NCBI RefSeq assembly: GCF_014256275.1
Contig: NZ_JACCFE010000002.1
Span: forward strand, 868,001-932,000
Origin: Rhodococcus sp. 4CII
GTDB lineage: Bacteria > Actinomycetota > Actinomycetes > Mycobacteriales > Mycobacteriaceae
Reading direction: 5' to 3'
Length of the DNA stretch: 64,000 nucleotides
Position 1 is the stretch's first letter; each line of letters opens with the position of its first letter. Below are positions 61,546 through 64,000 of this stretch, in pieces. The position numbers and the translations under genes are program-made. The notes beneath the pieces are model-generated. The model was given only the letters and a program-made list of their open reading frames with translations, ran no database searches and was not told the origin of the DNA.

Positions 61546-63064
61546 ATGGACTTGAACTTGATCACCCACTGGAAGCCGGAGCCTGGGCGGGTCGTCGAGT
61601 GGAAAGTCACGGATACGAGTGCACGGGCGGCTGCCGTGGCGCCGGTGGATCCGGCACTGCCGACCACCATGCAGGAGCGGCACCTGCGGCGCGCACGATT
61701 GGCGGCGAACAACGGGGAGACCCAGTCGCCCTGGATCGGCATCGCCTTCGACTTCCCCGGCAGGCTCGACACCGAGGCGATGACTCGCTCCCTCGAGCGG
61801 TACGTCCTGCGCCACGACACGCTGCACAGCTGGTTCTCCTTCGCGAACGCCGACGCCGACCCGACGGACACGAGCAACGCCGTCCGTCGGCACGTCGTGC
61901 CCGCCGACTCCATCGCGCTCGTCCCGCACGAGGGCGAGACCCTCACCACCTCCGAGCAGGTCCGCGACCACATCGCGGCGCGCTTCGCGAACGACACGAG
62001 CGCGCTCGGCTGGCCTGCCTTCGTGTTCGGTGTCGTCGAGCACTACGACACCGAGGCGCCTGCAGCGGACGACAGCTTCACCCTGTTCCACGCCGTCGAT
62101 CACGCCCACACCGACATGCAGTCGATGATCCTCACCTTCGCCGAGACGCGGATCATCTATCAGGCAGAACTCGACGGCACCTCGCCGGAACTGCCCGCAC
62201 CGGGCAGTTACGTGGAGTACAGCCGGAAGGAACGGGAGAAGGCGGCGACGCTGACCCTCGCCTCTCCCGAGGTGCACGGCTGGATCGGGCACCTGACCCG
62301 CAACGGCGGGACCTTCCCGAGCTTCCCCCTGGACCTCGGCGCCGCCGACGCACCCCAGCCGGCCATCGGAAGCCGTTTCGACCTCGCCGACGCCGACGAG
62401 TGCGAGCGGTTCGGCGCCGTGTGCAAGGCCAACGGGTCCAACTTCATCGGCGGGGTGTTCGCGGCTCTCGCCATTACCGAACACGAACTGGTCGGGCGCG
62501 ACCGCTACATGGCTCTGTCTCCCGTGACCACCCGCAACGATCCGCAGTTCTACTGGTCCCAGGGGTGGTTCATCAATCTCGTTCCGGTCGGGTTCGCCCC
62601 TCGGGGATGCCGCGACGTTCACCGGTCTCGCCCAGCGCGCACAGGCCGCCTACCGGTCGGGCAAGGCGCTCGGCGAAGTGTCCGTTCAGCAGGTGATCGA
62701 CACCGTGCTCACTCACGCCGGTCCGGAGGCGATGTCGCAGCACACCACACTGGCTCCGCCCCCGATCGTGTCGTACATCGACGGGCGCCGGTTGCCGCAG
62801 ACCGAGAATTTCGTGTCGACCCGGGCGACCGGCATCGTCGGGGGCAAGGCCACGCAGATCGCGTCGATCTGGATCAACCGGGTCCTCGAGGGCACATGGA
62901 TGGCGATCTCGCATCCGGATACCGACGCGGCGCACCGGTCCGTCACCGCGTACGCCGAACGGTTGTCGACCGTCATGAAAACCGTGGCCCGGGAGGGCGA
63001 TTACACGGTCTCGCCGTTCGCACCGGTGGCCGCGGGCTCGCCGACTGCCGCAGGGGCGGAGTAG
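61546..63064 (+). pseudogene. PapA-like acyltransferase gene with a one-base frameshift
   Basis: The first 351 codons encode a condensation-domain/PapA-type acyltransferase: N-terminal 'MDLNLITHWKPEPGRVVEWK', active-site 'DHAHTDM' (HxxxD; His186, Asp190) and 'SQGWFINLVPVGF'. At the C run 62597-62600 the frame shifts. Removing one C restores 'FALGDAATFTGLAQRAQAAY' and the rest of the domain to the TAG at 63062-63064, about 505 aa in all. AGGAG precedes the ATG. The stop overlaps the next GTG by one base (TAGTG). The shift is either a real inactivating mutation or a sequence error. Such enzymes move acyl chains onto trehalose or other polyketide lipids. Confidence 0.8.
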
Positions 63065-64000
63065 TGCACGTCACGTCGATCGATCGGTACATGCTCGAAC
63101 CCGGCCTGGTGACGGAATGGTCCGTCGCACCGGGTGCGGTCTCCCCGTCCGCGGTGCCACCGTCGTACAACCAGCAGTTCCATCTCGATACCGCGCGCAC
63201 GCACGGCGTCGGCCGAAGCGTCTGGATGGCAGCAGCTTTCGACCTTCCCGGCAAACTCGACCGGGACGCGCTCGCGCAGGCGCTGGTGCATTTCATTCGG
63301 CGCCACGACACACTGCAGACCGGGTTCGACGTGAGTCCGGACGCGATGGAGCGGGTGGATCTCGATCCCGAGGACATCATGGTGGTCGCGTCCGAGTCGT
63401 CGGTGACGACGTCATCGCACGAACTCCGCGAGCATCTGCGGTTTCGCTTCACCGCAGCGTGCGATCCGCTGACCTTCCCGGCCTACCTGTTCGCGACGAT
63501 CGAACGCGATTCCCACTACACGGTGGTCAGTGCGTTCGATCACACTCTCGTCGACGGATATTCACTGGTCATCGCGCTGGGCGAACTCCGGCAGATCTAT
63601 CAGAAACTCGTCGGACTCGGCGGCGCGGGCGTGCTCACCGAGGCGGATCTGACGGCGGAACTCGGCGATCCCGGGAGTTTCCTGCGGTACTGCGAACTCG
63701 AGGCCGAGGCGCCCGTCACCGAGATCGGTGACCCCCGGGTGCGCGAATGGGCACGCTTCTACGAGAGGTGCGGCGGAACCGCGCCCAGTTTTCCGCTCGA
63801 CCTCGGTGTCGAGGCGGGCAAACCCGCCCCGCAGGGCGCCGACGTCCGGCCCCTCCTCGACGCGGCAGGCACCGAGCGGTTCGAGGAGATATGCCTCGAT
63901 TCCGGGGGCAGCCTCTTCACCGGCACGCTCACCGCGATGGGGATGGCGGTGCAGTCGATCAACGGCGTCTCCCGGATGCCGTTGCAGTTTCCCCTGCACA
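63064..64000 (+). CDS. Second PapA-like acyltransferase (3' end outside window)
   Basis: The frame is open from the GTG at 63064 to the window edge (312 codons). The start reads 'VHVTSIDRYMLEPGLVTEWS', parallel to the first copy, and the active-site motif is 'DHTLVDG' (His160, Asp164, Gly165), a complete xHxxxDG. Other parallels with copy 1 are 'AAFDLPGKLDRDALAQALVH', 'RRHDTLQTGFD' and 'APSFPLDLG'. It is a tandem paralogue, translationally coupled to the first gene. Mycobacterial PapA proteins acylate trehalose lipids and phthiocerol; the substrate here is unknown. Confidence 0.85.
   Translation, partial: MHVTSIDRYMLEPGLVTEWSVAPGAVSPSAVPPSYNQQFHLDTARTHGVGRSVWMAAAFDLPGKLDRDALAQALVHFIRRHDTLQTGFDVSPDAMERVDLDPEDIMVVASESSVTTSSHELREHLRFRFTAACDPLTFPAYLFATIERDSHYTVVSAFDHTLVDGYSLVIALGELRQIYQKLVGLGGAGVLTEADLTAELGDPGSFLRYCELEAEAPVTEIGDPRVREWARFYERCGGTAPSFPLDLGVEAGKPAPQGADVRPLLDAAGTERFEEICLDSGGSLFTGTLTAMGMAVQSINGVSRMPLQFPLH

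Noticed and set aside
61479..62696. A 405-codon plus-strand frame through the first PapA-like gene
   Set aside because: The translation is Arg/Pro/His-rich and shows none of the acyltransferase motifs that the overlapping frame shows clearly.
61546..64000. A single open frame joining the two PapA-like genes as a fusion protein
   Set aside because: Between about 62600 and 63061 this frame gives Arg/His-rich nonsense, while another frame gives the conserved domain. The continuity is a by-product of the frameshift.

Overview
The window is about 64 kb of high-GC actinobacterial chromosome. Gene order follows the Mycobacterium tuberculosis block Rv3212 to Rv3282 almost gene for gene (ParA-like, gpm2, whiB1, pdtaS, sigH/rsrA, aroA, rsgA, desA3, secA1, lpqB-mtrB-mtrA, tmk, sahH, manA/manB, whiB2, fbiA/fbiB, wbbL, rmlD, purE/purK, birA, accD5/accE5, maf). 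A WS/DGAT acyltransferase, duplicated desaturases, extra regulators and several non-mycobacterial insertions make a Rhodococcus of the jostii/opacus type the best guess; Nocardia or another mycolic-acid genus is possible. Names rest on motifs and synteny read by eye, not on database searches.

Layout. 1-4.1 kb: the 3' end of an Rv3212-like gene, then an accessory insertion (VOC protein, GlxA-type regulator, flavodoxin-fold oxidoreductase, SDR). 4-12.4 kb: ParA-like ATPase, phosphatase, GNAT, lipid kinase, whiB1, the PdtaS-type sensor kinase, a biotinyl-domain protein, the 24-codon gene for ribosomal protein bL37, rsrA-sigH, a YbaK-type deacylase and an SRAP protein. 12.4-21 kb: aroA-rsgA, then lipid genes: two tandem acyl desaturases with their ferredoxin reductase, a WS/DGAT-family protein and a HAD protein. 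21-32.8 kb: secA, hpf, a ComF-like gene, lpqB-mtrB-mtrA, tmk and sahH. 33-41 kb: TetR regulator, amino-acid permease, cation effluxer and GDP-mannose supply (manA, SIS protein, manB). 41-50 kb: whiB2, coenzyme F420 genes, then envelope genes (mannose-1-phosphate guanylyltransferase, rhamnosyltransferase, rmlD, LCP ligase). 50-59.6 kb: purE-purK, GtrA, a two-component system, two membrane proteins, birA, accD5-accE5 and maf. 59.5-64 kb: a drug-efflux-type MFS transporter divergent from two tandem PapA-like acyltransferases; the first has a one-base frameshift and the second runs off the window.

The region mixes housekeeping (translation, secretion, purines, cofactor F420) with cell-envelope construction: mannose and rhamnose nucleotide sugars, arabinogalactan linker and LCP ligation, acyl-CoA carboxylase with biotin ligase, desaturation and acyl transfer. 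Regulatory sequence is readable in several places. There is a SigH-type promoter in front of sigH, a CRP-type box in front of whiB1, a perfect SOS box between whiB2 and fbiA, and a shared operator in front of both desaturase transcription units. In addition, 17 genes have a TAnnnT hexamer 6-8 bases before their start codon, the signature of leaderless transcripts.

No rRNA, tRNA, CRISPR array, insertion sequence or phage gene was seen. No gene-free stretch exceeds 300 bases; the longest (41518-41791, 61295-61545, 7469-7706, 10938-11138) are described in the entries.
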